From Desulfosarcina widdelii (GTDB taxonomy: Bacteria > Desulfobacterota > Desulfobacteria > Desulfobacterales > Desulfosarcinaceae): a DNA stretch of 64,000 nucleotides. The translations under genes and the position numbers were made by a program. Each line of letters starts with the position of its first letter. The first letter of the stretch is position 1. Location of the stretch: the NCBI RefSeq assembly GCF_009688965.1, contig NZ_AP021875.1, forward strand, positions 4,154,001-4,218,000, read 5' to 3'. Below the pieces are notes generated by a model, which did no database searches, was not told the origin of the DNA, and saw only the letters and a list, made by a program, of their open reading frames with translations. Shown here in pieces: positions 45,616 through 53,670 of this stretch.

Positions 45616-45942
45616 ATGTTCAAACGCAGCGTTTTACCCATTTGTCTGCTGGTTTCGGGAACGATCATTTTCGCCGGGCAGGCCCTGGCCCATACGCCCT
45701 TGTGTTCCTGCTACGACAACGGAGACGGCACGATAACCTGCGAAGGCGGGTTTTCCGACGGTTCTTCGGCTTCCGGCGTGCAAATGCGCGTGGAGAAAAA
45801 GGGCGGCAGAGTACTGCTGAATGGCAAGATGGACGAAGACAGCGAATTCACTTTCGATAAACCGGGCGACGCTTACAAAGTCGTGTTCGACGCCGGCGAG
45901 GGTCATGAGATCGAAATCGACGGCAAGGAGATTGTGGAGTGA
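45616..45942 (+). CDS. Small exported protein of unknown function
   Basis: A 108-residue exported protein. A signal peptide ends at ALA (residue ~25), followed by HTPLCSCYDNGDGTITCEGG and a beta-rich remainder. The body resembles a carboxypeptidase-regulatory-like/Ig-type beta domain. AAGGAGG precedes the ATG. It lies 13 nt after feoB and before a DUF4198 gene, so a periplasmic metal-related role is plausible but not shown. Confidence 0.72.
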   Translation: MFKRSVLPICLLVSGTIIFAGQALAHTPLCSCYDNGDGTITCEGGFSDGSSASGVQMRVEKKGGRVLLNGKMDEDSEFTFDKPGDAYKVVFDAGEGHEIEIDGKEIVE

Positions 45943-46051
45943 ATCATTGTTTTCGCTCGAAAGACAATACGTGAAATAAGAAGCGAGAATTTGGTCGAAT
46001 CGTGACCGTTAGGTATTACAACCGCAATTGATAACGGAAAGGACGCTTTCA

Positions 46052-46852
46052 ATGAAAAAAGCAGTTGTTGTTTTGACAGGTTTACTGGTATTGGCCCTGA
46101 CCGTGCCGGCCATGGCGCATTTCCAGATGATCTACACCCCGGAATCGGCCCTGGAAAAGGCGAAAACCATCGAGTTGAAGCTGGTCTTCACCCATCCCTT
46201 CGAAGCCGGCCATACCATGGACATGGGCCAGCCCGAGCAGTTTTTCGTGGTCCGCAAGGAGAAGAAAAACGACCTGCTTTCCACCCTGAGCCCCATCACC
46301 TGGACCAGCCTGACCAACAGTGGGGCCGCCTATGAAACCACCTACAAGCTGCGGGGCATGGGGGACAATGTCTTCTGCCTGGTGCCCGCCCCCTACCACG
46401 AAGAAGAGGAAGGCTGCTATATCCAGCAGATCACCAAAATGATCGTCAACACCGGCGGTTTTCCCACGGACTGGGATGCCGAGATCGGCCTGAAGGCCGA
46501 GATCGTTCCCCTGGACAAACCCTACGCCCTGTGGACGGGAAACGTGTTCCGCGGTGTCGTCAAGAGCGCCGGCAAGCCGGTCTCCTATGCCGAAATCGAG
46601 GTGGAATACCTGAACCATCAGCCCGAGACGGACAAAAATGCGTTTGCAAAAAAAGCCGAGGTTGAAGCGCCCCAGGATGCTTTCGTAACCATGACGATCA
46701 AGGCCAATGTCAACGGCGAGTTCTCCTTCGGCATACCCAAGGCCGGCTGGTGGGGGTTCTGCGCCCTGGGCGCCGGGCCCGATACGGAGTACAAGGGCAA
46801 GGAGCTGTCCCAGGACGCCGTGATATGGGTCCAGGCCCGCGACATGAAATAG
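46052..46852 (+). CDS. DUF4198 periplasmic protein
   Basis: A 266-residue exported protein. The signal peptide ends AMA (residue ~23), then HFQMIYTPESALEKAKTIEL and KLVFTHPFEAGHTMDMGQPE, typical of DUF4198. Some relatives are linked with nickel or cobalt uptake (NikK/CbiK-like). Histidines and methionines near the N-terminus could bind metal. The C-terminal part (NGEFSFGIPKAGWWGFCALG) is conserved in the family. Codon use and spacing fit the feo operon. Confidence 0.85.
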   Translation: MKKAVVVLTGLLVLALTVPAMAHFQMIYTPESALEKAKTIELKLVFTHPFEAGHTMDMGQPEQFFVVRKEKKNDLLSTLSPITWTSLTNSGAAYETTYKLRGMGDNVFCLVPAPYHEEEEGCYIQQITKMIVNTGGFPTDWDAEIGLKAEIVPLDKPYALWTGNVFRGVVKSAGKPVSYAEIEVEYLNHQPETDKNAFAKKAEVEAPQDAFVTMTIKANVNGEFSFGIPKAGWWGFCALGAGPDTEYKGKELSQDAVIWVQARDMK

Positions 46853-47183
46853 TGTGATTCAACCAACAGCTCCTGTTTCTGGACGGACAAAAATGCATCC
46901 ATGCTTCACCATGTCGCCTCCTTCTCCTGCGACGTCGGTCACCGGGCGGGTCCGCACCTCCTCCAAATCTTGCTCCTGCCCCGTCCGGTGATCTTTTCTC
47001 CCCTCATAGCCCTGCGTCCGCTAAGAGACGGGACATTGGGGCAGTGGATGCCGGGCGCGATGTTTCTTGAAGACTCGCGTCCGGCATCCGCTGCCACTCA
47101 CAAGGATTGGCAACAGATACGATTTTCATAGCTGTTGCGCAACGCGCCGGAATCAGGGCCATACAAAAAACAAAGAAAATACG
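46853..47183. other. Intergenic region with a 20-bp hairpin (47041-47094)
   Basis: 331 bases without a convincing gene. GCAGTGGATGCCGGGCGCGA (47041-47060) pairs with TCGCGTCCGGCATCCGCTGC (47075-47094) over a 14-nt loop, with two G-U pairs. No U-tract follows, so it is not an ordinary terminator. It may stabilise mRNA ends or be a REP-like element. Confidence 0.6.
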
Positions 47184-48920
47184 ATGTCTGCAAAAATATT
47201 TGCCATACGAATGGTGGTCGCGCTGATCGCCGTTCTGGGGTTCGCCCTTCATCGCTGGACCGGTGCCGCACCGCTATTGTGGCTGGGTTCGGTATCTTAT
47301 TTTATTTGCCTGGCGATGTACGCGCGGTCCCTGTTCACGGCCCTGGTGCAGACCCGCAGGGTGACGGCGGATCTTCTGGTGGTGACCGTCATGGTGGTCT
47401 CCTTTCTCGCCAAAACGCCCTTGAGCGGTGCGCTGGTGGCCTGGTTTATCAGTCTGGGACTGGCCATCTCCTTTTTCATTATCGAAAGGACGCAACGCAG
47501 GATCGAAGCCCTGACCCGGCAGAAGGATAAGGATGTCCGCGTCATGCGGGACGGAACCTTTCTGGAAGTGCCCGTCGAAGCGGTTCGTCCGGGCGATGTG
47601 GCCATTGTCCCCCAGGGAGAAATGATACCGGTGGATGGCCAGATTGTGGAAGGCGCCTCTTCCGTCGACGAATCGGTCATTACCGGCGAGCCGTTCTCCG
47701 TTTACCGGCAGGCAGGCGACCGGGTGACATCGGGATCCATCTGCCTCGCATCACAGTTGAAGGTCCGGGCCGACAAGGCCGGCGACAAGGGGTTTCTTTA
47801 TGTGATGTCCCGGGATATTGCGGCCTCGCTGAAAGCAAAACCGGGCATCCACCAGCGGGCCGACAAAATCGTCCAGTTCTTTATTTGCGGAGTGGTCCTG
47901 TATGCCATCGGCGCCTTTCTTTTCACCGGCGGCCTGGGCGCACGCGGTATTTTGGTGCGGGGCGGCATTCCGTTGGAGATGGTGGGCCGTGCGGTCCATT
48001 TCATCCTGGACAAGACCGGCACGATTACCCGGGGTAAGCCCCGCGTGACGGATGTACTGTCTTTCGGTCCCCCGAAAATGGAACTGCTGCGTCTGGCCGC
48101 TTCGGTCGAGTCCGCGTTCAACCACCCGGTGGCCGGCGCCGTCCTGGCTTATGCTGCTGCCAATGGCGTTTTTCCGCTGACGGCCCGGGAAACCGAATAT
48201 CTTCCCGGCATCGGCGTCAAGGCCGTTGCGGAAAGCCGCGAGGTGATTCTGGGCAGCGCCGAATCCATAGCGGCGCAGGGCATGACGCTTCCGGCGGATG
48301 TGTCCATGGACGGCCGGGCCGTCTGGATCGCCGTCGACGGAAAAACCGTTGGGGCCGTTGTGATCCAGGACGTGTTGACAGATTCGGCTCAAGGACTGGC
48401 CGATGCGCTACGCGACCTCGGCGCTAAAAGCGTCGTGTTGGCCACCGGAGACAACGACGAGGTCGAGGCCCGCCGGGTGGCCCGGCGCATTGGTGCGAAT
48501 CGGTGCCAATGGGGCCTGAAGCCCGAAGACAAGGTCTGCCTGGTAAGGGAATTGACCCGCCGGGGCACCACGGTCATGGTGGGCGACGGCGTCAATGACG
48601 CCCTTTCGTTGTCCCAAGCCGATGTGGGCATTTCCATCGGGAGCAACAAGGCCGACCTGGCAATCAAATCCTCGGACATCGTCATCATGCGGGAGGACGC
48701 ATCGAGCCTGTTGGCCGTCGTCCGGTCCGGCAGGCGGTTGATTCGCGTCATCCGGCAGAATTATGCCTGGGCCATCGGCTTCAATCTGGCGGGAATCGCG
48801 CTGGCCACGGCAGGGGTGTTGAGTCCGTGGCTGGCCGCATTGTTTCACCATGCGAGTTCGGTGCTCGTGGTGGCCAATTCGGCCCGTCTTGTGAAAATAC
48901 CCGCGAACGGTGATTTGTGA
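47184..48920 (+). CDS. P1B-type ATPase lacking the M4 metal-binding helix
   Basis: A 578-residue heavy-metal P-type ATPase without an N-terminal metal-binding domain. Catalytic parts are intact: TGEP (residues ~168-171), DKTGTITRGKP (from 276), AFNHPVAGAV, and GDGVNDA (~467). Between the third-helix region (FFICGVVLYAIGAFLFTGG, ~232-250) and LGARGILVRGG there is nothing. The whole M4 helix with its CPC/SPC-type motif, about 45-55 residues, is missing in frame. The usual length is ~620-640. It may be a non-transporting derivative or a deletion. Family certain, function doubtful. Confidence 0.85.
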   Translation: MSAKIFAIRMVVALIAVLGFALHRWTGAAPLLWLGSVSYFICLAMYARSLFTALVQTRRVTADLLVVTVMVVSFLAKTPLSGALVAWFISLGLAISFFIIERTQRRIEALTRQKDKDVRVMRDGTFLEVPVEAVRPGDVAIVPQGEMIPVDGQIVEGASSVDESVITGEPFSVYRQAGDRVTSGSICLASQLKVRADKAGDKGFLYVMSRDIAASLKAKPGIHQRADKIVQFFICGVVLYAIGAFLFTGGLGARGILVRGGIPLEMVGRAVHFILDKTGTITRGKPRVTDVLSFGPPKMELLRLAASVESAFNHPVAGAVLAYAAANGVFPLTARETEYLPGIGVKAVAESREVILGSAESIAAQGMTLPADVSMDGRAVWIAVDGKTVGAVVIQDVLTDSAQGLADALRDLGAKSVVLATGDNDEVEARRVARRIGANRCQWGLKPEDKVCLVRELTRRGTTVMVGDGVNDALSLSQADVGISIGSNKADLAIKSSDIVIMREDASSLLAVVRSGRRLIRVIRQNYAWAIGFNLAGIALATAGVLSPWLAALFHHASSVLVVANSARLVKIPANGDL

Positions 48921-48978
48921 ACTGTGCAATGTGATCGGTGAACCACAAATCAGAGACCGGGAACAACAACCAGGGACT

Positions 48979-49890
48979 ATGGAACAACCAAACGTCATCG
49001 AGGTCGAACATCTTGCCCACCGCTACGGGCGGCGGACCATCTACACGGATCTGAACTTCGCCATCCCGCCGGGGAAGGTGTACGGCCTGCTGGGCAAAAA
49101 CGGGGTGGGCAAGACCACGCTGATCAAGATCCTCATGGGATTCCTGCGCCCGGAATCGGGCCGCTGCCGGATTTTCGGAGAAGACTCCCACACCCTGTCG
49201 CCGTCCACCCGCGCACGCATCGGCCTGCTTTTCGAAGGCCATGTGGCCTACGAGTTCATGTCCATTGCCCAGGTTGAACGGTTCTATGCAGCTTTTTATC
49301 CCCGTTGGGATCGGGATCTTTACTATAATATGGTTTCCAAACTGAAGCTTCCCGACGATCACCCGATCCGCAACCTGTCCTGCGGACAGCGATCCCAGGT
49401 GGTTCTTGGGCTGATCATGGCCCAGCAGCCCGACCTGCTGATCCTGGACGACTACTCCATCGGCCTGGACGCCGGCTATCGCCGCCTGTTTATGGACCAT
49501 TTGCGCGAATACCTGGCCGGCGGCCAGCGGACGGTTCTTTTAACTTCCCACGTGATCCAGGATATGACCCGGTTTGTCGATGAGGTGATTTTCCTCGAGC
49601 GGGGTGGCCGCCTGCTGACCACGTCGCTGAACGATTTCATGGATACCTTTCGCTGCTACCGCACCCCGCGGCCCCGGGAGAAACAGCCCCGGCTGGGGAA
49701 ATCGACGTTCATCGGCAACAGTATCATCAAGAATGTGGAAGAGTTTTCCGGCCATCTGGACCTGTTCAGCTTTGCAGAAAAAGAAAAGGTGTTGAAAGCA
49801 ATTCGTGAACAGGGCTCCAATGTGAATGACCTGGAAGAGGTTTTCATGAGCCTTGAGGATGCCTTCATCGGCTATACGGGCAGGTATTGA
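48979..49890 (+). CDS. ABC transporter ATPase with altered catalytic motifs
   Basis: A 303-residue ABC ATPase of the DrrA/CcmA-like group. Walker A is GLLGKNGVGKTTL. The signature reads NLSCGQRSQV (usually LSGGQ). Walker B reads LLILDDYSIGLD, with Asp where the catalytic Glu normally is. The C-terminal ~90 residues are unique. ATG 48979 is used. The permease starts two bases after its stop. With the permease and DUF4857 it forms an uncharacterised transporter in the metal cluster. Confidence 0.85.
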   Translation: MEQPNVIEVEHLAHRYGRRTIYTDLNFAIPPGKVYGLLGKNGVGKTTLIKILMGFLRPESGRCRIFGEDSHTLSPSTRARIGLLFEGHVAYEFMSIAQVERFYAAFYPRWDRDLYYNMVSKLKLPDDHPIRNLSCGQRSQVVLGLIMAQQPDLLILDDYSIGLDAGYRRLFMDHLREYLAGGQRTVLLTSHVIQDMTRFVDEVIFLERGGRLLTTSLNDFMDTFRCYRTPRPREKQPRLGKSTFIGNSIIKNVEEFSGHLDLFSFAEKEKVLKAIREQGSNVNDLEEVFMSLEDAFIGYTGRY

Positions 49891-49891
49891 T

Positions 49892-50566
49892 ATGATTCTC
49901 AAACCGATCTCTTTAAAAGAATACCTCAAAATTCGATGGCTGTGGCTCTCCCTGCTGGCCCTCAACGGTCTGCTCATGGCCTATGTCTATGTGGAAACCC
50001 GCCGCCTCTTCATATTCGATCATGCCGAGATCGTATGGTACCGGGTCATGCAACTCGGCCAGGTTCACTACCATCATCTTAAATGCGCCCCTTTGATCAC
50101 CGGACTGCTCCTGGCCGCCATCCAGTACCTGCCGGAGATGATCGGCGAACGGCTGCGGCTCTCCCTGCATCTGCCCGTTTCTCCCCACCGGCTGGTCATG
50201 GCCCACGTGCTTGTCGGCCTGACGGCACTGGGGCTGGTCATCGCCCTGGATTTATCCGCTCTTTCCCTGATCACGGCCCGGTTCTTTCCGGCCGAGGCTG
50301 TTGCCACGGCTTTGCTGACCGCTCTTCCCTGGTGCCTGGCCGGTATGGCGGCTTATTTGGGGGCTACCCTGGCGCTGCTGGAGCCCGGCTACCGCCTGAA
50401 GTTGTTCAACCTGGCCGTCGCCGCCGGTGTGGCCGGCCTGTTTTTCCGACCGGCTGAACCGGGCGGTTATCTCTTGCAATGGTGCAACCTGGCCGCTTTT
50501 CTGTTGCTGCTGATTCCGGCGGTACTGCTCCCGGCCTATCGATTTCGCTACCGGAGGGTTTCCTGA
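49892..50566 (+). CDS. ABC transporter permease-like membrane protein
   Basis: A 224-residue protein with about six membrane helices (WLWLSLLALNGLLMAYVYVE, APLITGLLLAAIQYLPEMIG, and further segments to the C-terminus). It has no family signature I know, but its position between the ABC ATPase and DUF4857 implies it is the membrane subunit. Its stop overlaps the DUF4857 start (TGATG). Confidence 0.75.
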   Translation: MILKPISLKEYLKIRWLWLSLLALNGLLMAYVYVETRRLFIFDHAEIVWYRVMQLGQVHYHHLKCAPLITGLLLAAIQYLPEMIGERLRLSLHLPVSPHRLVMAHVLVGLTALGLVIALDLSALSLITARFFPAEAVATALLTALPWCLAGMAAYLGATLALLEPGYRLKLFNLAVAAGVAGLFFRPAEPGGYLLQWCNLAAFLLLLIPAVLLPAYRFRYRRVS

Positions 50567-51846
50567 TGAGAAAACTGGCCACCCTCTCCCTGGTTGCGCT
50601 GACACTTCTGGTTTCCGCCGTTTATCTGCCCCGACTGTACGAGAAAATCTTTTTCGAGCGGGTCGAGAAAACCCATCTGTTGTATAGTCCGGTGACCCGG
50701 CGCTTCATCTACAAAGAGAAAATCATCGGTCCCGTTCCGGCTGCCGCGGTCATAAAAGCCGAAGACCACCATTCCGAAATCGCTTACCGTGATACCGACG
50801 GCACCTACTACACCAGGGTGGAATTCGAAAAGAACCTGCCCTTCATCTACTACAAGAACATGGAGCTGTGGGGATTGATGCCCCTGGCCTTGAGCGGCCG
50901 AACCTTCGACAAGGCGGCCATCAAGAAAAACCGCCAGGTGCTGGAACTCAAGCCCGGCGAGATCGATGACCGTCATCCCCAGACCCGAATGTGGCCGCTG
51001 CTGGAATCCAACCCCGGCCAGGCCCGGCTGGTGTTTCCCGAGGATCGCTTCCGCATGACAGCCGACGCCATGCAGTTCGTTAATGCCGACACCAACACGG
51101 TCGACACGGATCTGACCGCGGTGTTCACCCGGGCACTGAAGGAAAAGGGATTTGCCTTTCCGGCCCGGTCGGTCAACGGCAAGTTCACGATTCTCAAGCC
51201 CTTCGACGAAGGAGTGTTCATGGTGGATGCCGACTACCGGGTATTTCACCTCAAACGACGCGACGGCCGGCCCATTGTTGTACGCACGCCCATCGACCCT
51301 GCCCTGAAAACCCGGCACATCAAGATCGTCGAAAACCGCCGGCGGGAGTACTACGGCCTGCTGCTGGCCGACGACGATTCGCTGTACCTGCTGCCCTGCG
51401 ACAACTACCGACCGATTCGCCTTCCCCTGGAAGACTACGATCCGGACCGAATGGATTTCAAACTGCTGGTCAACCCGTTGTATCGCACGGCGGTCTGGTC
51501 GGACGATGCCGTCATCCGGGCCGTGGCCATGGACAGCAATTATCACCCCCTGGACCGCTACAGCCATCGCATGTCAAGGGCGATTATCACTCCAGCGAAA
51601 CGATTACACGAAGTGTTGTTTCCCTTCAGCCTGCGCCTGGAGGCAGAAAACGGCGGCTATCTGCGTCTTTCCCTGCATATGGGCGGCCGGCTCTCTTTGA
51701 TCGGCCTGTTGGCCAGCCTGGTTTTTTTCACGCTGGGCTTCAGAATGCACAAGGGACGATTTCCCGATATCGCCGGAATCTGCCTGGTCGCCGTCACCGG
51801 CGTTTACGGCTGGCTCGCGATGAGCTTTCTGGGACCGGAGAGTTGA
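50566..51846 (+). CDS. DUF4857 membrane-anchored protein
   Basis: A 426-residue protein. One N-terminal helix anchors a large extracytoplasmic domain (residues ~25-380, with beta-propeller-like repeats). Two helices follow at the C-terminus (LSLIGLLASLVFFTLGF and IAGICLVAVTGVYGWLAMSF). Relatives are encoded beside ABC transporter genes in Bacteroidota and deltaproteobacterial groups. Its ATG overlaps the permease stop. Probable accessory subunit; substrate unknown. Confidence 0.75.
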   Translation: MRKLATLSLVALTLLVSAVYLPRLYEKIFFERVEKTHLLYSPVTRRFIYKEKIIGPVPAAAVIKAEDHHSEIAYRDTDGTYYTRVEFEKNLPFIYYKNMELWGLMPLALSGRTFDKAAIKKNRQVLELKPGEIDDRHPQTRMWPLLESNPGQARLVFPEDRFRMTADAMQFVNADTNTVDTDLTAVFTRALKEKGFAFPARSVNGKFTILKPFDEGVFMVDADYRVFHLKRRDGRPIVVRTPIDPALKTRHIKIVENRRREYYGLLLADDDSLYLLPCDNYRPIRLPLEDYDPDRMDFKLLVNPLYRTAVWSDDAVIRAVAMDSNYHPLDRYSHRMSRAIITPAKRLHEVLFPFSLRLEAENGGYLRLSLHMGGRLSLIGLLASLVFFTLGFRMHKGRFPDIAGICLVAVTGVYGWLAMSFLGPES

Positions 51847-51922
51847 GAATTGAGCACGGATAGCAACTCAACCCATTTAGCCGGAAACCCGGAACCATAA
51901 ACCAATAAAACCAGGATGCCTC

Positions 51923-52105
51923 ATGGAAACCATTGCTGTCATTTTCTTTTTCGCCCTGGCTGTCTGGTACCTCTACCGGAGGCTATTGAAAAATCTCAAA
52001 GGTGGACCATTATCTTGCGGTTGCAGTGGATGCGATACCTGTCCGTCAGGATCGAAAACCGGGATGAAGATTGAACAGTCCGATGAAAAAAAGCTTGACA
52101 AGTGA
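51923..52105 (+). CDS. FeoB-associated cysteine-rich membrane protein
   Basis: A 60-residue protein: a single N-terminal helix (ETIAVIFFFALAVWYLYRRL) followed by a cysteine cluster (CGCSGCDTC). This is the pattern of the FeoB-associated Cys-rich family, usually encoded next to feoB. Here it is 6 kb from feoB, at the end of the same co-directional cluster, supporting the cluster's link to iron. AGGA precedes the ATG. Confidence 0.88.
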   Translation: METIAVIFFFALAVWYLYRRLLKNLKGGPLSCGCSGCDTCPSGSKTGMKIEQSDEKKLDK

Positions 52106-52156
52106 TGTCAGTATAATCAGTACGGACTAACTTACAAAGAAATATAAAACACAGGC

Positions 52157-52243
52157 TCTTAGGACTGTCGGGCAACATTGCTCGCGACCAGTAGTGAAGG
52201 CGCTTAGGAACCGAGAGTTTCGGTTATCCAATGCGCCTTTTTT
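52157..52243 (+). promoter_or_regulatory. Structured leader with terminator, copy 3
   Basis: TCTTAGG (52157-52163, one base unlike the others), then a hairpin ACTG-TCG...CGA-c-CAGT (52164-52192), then AGTGAAGGCG (52193-52202). The terminator pairs GGCGC with GCGCC and AACCGA with TCGGTT, ending in six T (52238-52243). A TATAAT at 52112-52117 could start transcription. It precedes the second STAS-like gene and flavodoxin by 111 nt. Confidence 0.75.
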
Positions 52244-52354
52244 ATTGGCCCTGCGACGGCTTTTACCAAACAACAGACAGTGATCGCTGATACCTGTGAT
52301 ATCGGTTGGATAATCATCAACTCATTAAAGTAAGAACAGAAAAGGAGAATAATT

Positions 52355-52768
52355 TTGCATCCTGAATTTAAAATCGAATGCCGCAACAGTAGAGGAAATC
52401 TTCACATCCGGCTGCGCGGGGCGTTCAATGGCATGTGCGCTTGGGAACTGCTTAAAATACTCAGGCAGCACGATGGAACGGGAAGGGTGTTCGTCAACAC
52501 GGCTGGAATCGGCCCGGTGGCCGGTGAAGGGGTGGAACTGTTCCGAATGCACATGAAACGCCGACGAATCCCCCGGGACTGGCTCTATTTCAAGGGAACC
52601 AAGGGATTTAAAATCGCCCCCGACGGCAGCCGGGTGCTGATCTGCAAAAAGGGTAAGCAACCGATGCACGTTCAAGATCGCTTCAGACGGATGAAGCCGA
52701 CCATAAAAATGGTGAAAAACGGAAACAAAGTATGGCCATCCATTGAAAACGAAAGGAAACCGCAATGA
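52355..52768 (+). CDS. Small STAS-like protein, paralogue 2
   Basis: A 137-residue protein homologous to the one at 42050-42412: FKIECRNSRGNLHIRLRGAF, CAWELLKILRQ, VFVNTAGIGPVAGEG and FKGTKGFKIAPDGSRVL. It lacks the cysteine tail of paralogue 1 and ends in a basic stretch. The start is TTG at 52355, 7 nt after AAGGAG; no ATG is available. Its end overlaps the flavodoxin start by 4 nt, so the two are co-translated. Function unknown. Confidence 0.75.
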   Translation: MHPEFKIECRNSRGNLHIRLRGAFNGMCAWELLKILRQHDGTGRVFVNTAGIGPVAGEGVELFRMHMKRRRIPRDWLYFKGTKGFKIAPDGSRVLICKKGKQPMHVQDRFRRMKPTIKMVKNGNKVWPSIENERKPQ

Positions 52769-53214
52769 AAAAGGCATTGATCATCTTTGGATCAGCCACG
52801 GGCAACACGGAAGAAATGGCCGGCATGGTCAAAACAATATTGGAGCAAGCGGATTTCGAGGTCGAGGTCAAAGAGGTCACCGACGCTTCCACGGCGGATC
52901 TTACCGCCGATCACGATCTGCTGCTGCTCGACTGCCCAGCTTACGGGGATGACGAGATCGAACTTCAGGAGGATTTTGCCGATTTTACCGAACAACTAGA
53001 CGGTGTTCGGTTGGACGGCAAGCCTTTCGCCGTCTTCGCCCCGGGTGACAGTTCCTACGAACATTTCTGCGGATCGGTGGACATGCTCGAAGACAAGATG
53101 AACGATCTCGGCGGCAAGATGGTCAACGACGGACTCAAGATCGACGGCGACCCAGGCGACGCCGAAGGAGAAATCGAAGCCTGGGTTGAATCGACCGCCG
53201 CTTCCGTAGTTTGA
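52765..53214 (+). CDS. Flavodoxin
   Basis: A 149-residue short-chain flavodoxin that binds FMN and can replace ferredoxin when iron is scarce. The phosphate loop is GSATGNTEEM; FMN-contact regions are DCPAYGDDE and APGDSSYEHFCGSVD. The order behind an RNA leader of the same kind as that before feoA supports expression under iron limitation. Its ATG overlaps the STAS-like stop. Confidence 0.95.
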   Translation: MKKALIIFGSATGNTEEMAGMVKTILEQADFEVEVKEVTDASTADLTADHDLLLLDCPAYGDDEIELQEDFADFTEQLDGVRLDGKPFAVFAPGDSSYEHFCGSVDMLEDKMNDLGGKMVNDGLKIDGDPGDAEGEIEAWVESTAASVV

Positions 53215-53670
53215 CATTGCCATGATTGAATCGATCCATTCCGTGGCACAAGACCGGCCGGACATTAATCCTTTTCGCCTGAATCCGTCGGCGTTCCGGC
53301 GTTAGTCGAGGCAATTCGGAGCCTGTGTTTCGGATCCGGGTTGCCCCGGCACCATGTTTTCACGGTATCGAATGACAACAAAAACAAGAAGGCACAAGGT
53401 CCTGATCGGAGGTTGGCAGCTCACCAGCAATTGAATTTCCTTCCCGGTATCCACCCGCGTTTCTGAACGGTAATCTTCCCACCTTGCATCTATATGCCAC
53501 GTTCGCACCTGGACCGAAAACGCCTTTTCAATCATCGCGGCAGGTTTTCTCAACGAAGCCTGCCGCGATGCATTTTGAGGCTAAAAAATCCGATGCCGCA
53601 TCAGGGACCCGGCGTTTCACGATAAATGATAAAGCTTGACATATTCGTTTAGGTACTATACATTCATGTT
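53215..53670. other. Intergenic region with a perfect 12-bp hairpin (53533-53570)
   Basis: 456 bases without a convincing gene; a weak minus-strand frame at 53302-53553 lacks any recognisable feature. CATCGCGGCAGG pairs perfectly with CCTGCCGCGATG over a 14-nt loop, followed by only four T. It may end the flavodoxin transcript or be a REP-type repeat. Confidence 0.55.
53636..53664 (+). promoter_or_regulatory. marR promoter and operator
   Basis: TTGACA (53636-53641), 17 nt and TACATT (53659-53664) form a promoter. GTTTAGGTACTATACATT (53647-53664) overlaps the -10 and matches, in inverted orientation at 17 of 18 bases, a motif at 54134-54151. The ATG lies only 7 nt after the -10 and has no ribosome site, so the mRNA may be leaderless. 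Confidence 0.65.

Noticed and set aside
43377-45668. A 763-codon open frame on the minus strand opposite feoB
   Set aside because: It mirrors feoB codon structure, is His/Gln-rich without any domain, and feoB is certain. It is an antisense shadow in GC-rich DNA.
46901-47131. A 76-codon plus-strand frame between DUF4198 and the P1B ATPase
   Set aside because: It crosses the 20-bp hairpin and has no recognisable feature.
52095-52117. TTGACA...TATAAT as a promoter for leader copy 3
   Set aside because: The spacer is only 11 nt and TTGACA lies inside the codons and stop of the FeoB-associated gene; only the TATAAT is a credible element.
53302-53553. An 83-codon minus-strand frame after flavodoxin
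   Set aside because: No ribosome site, domain or conservation signal; the region contains an inverted repeat.
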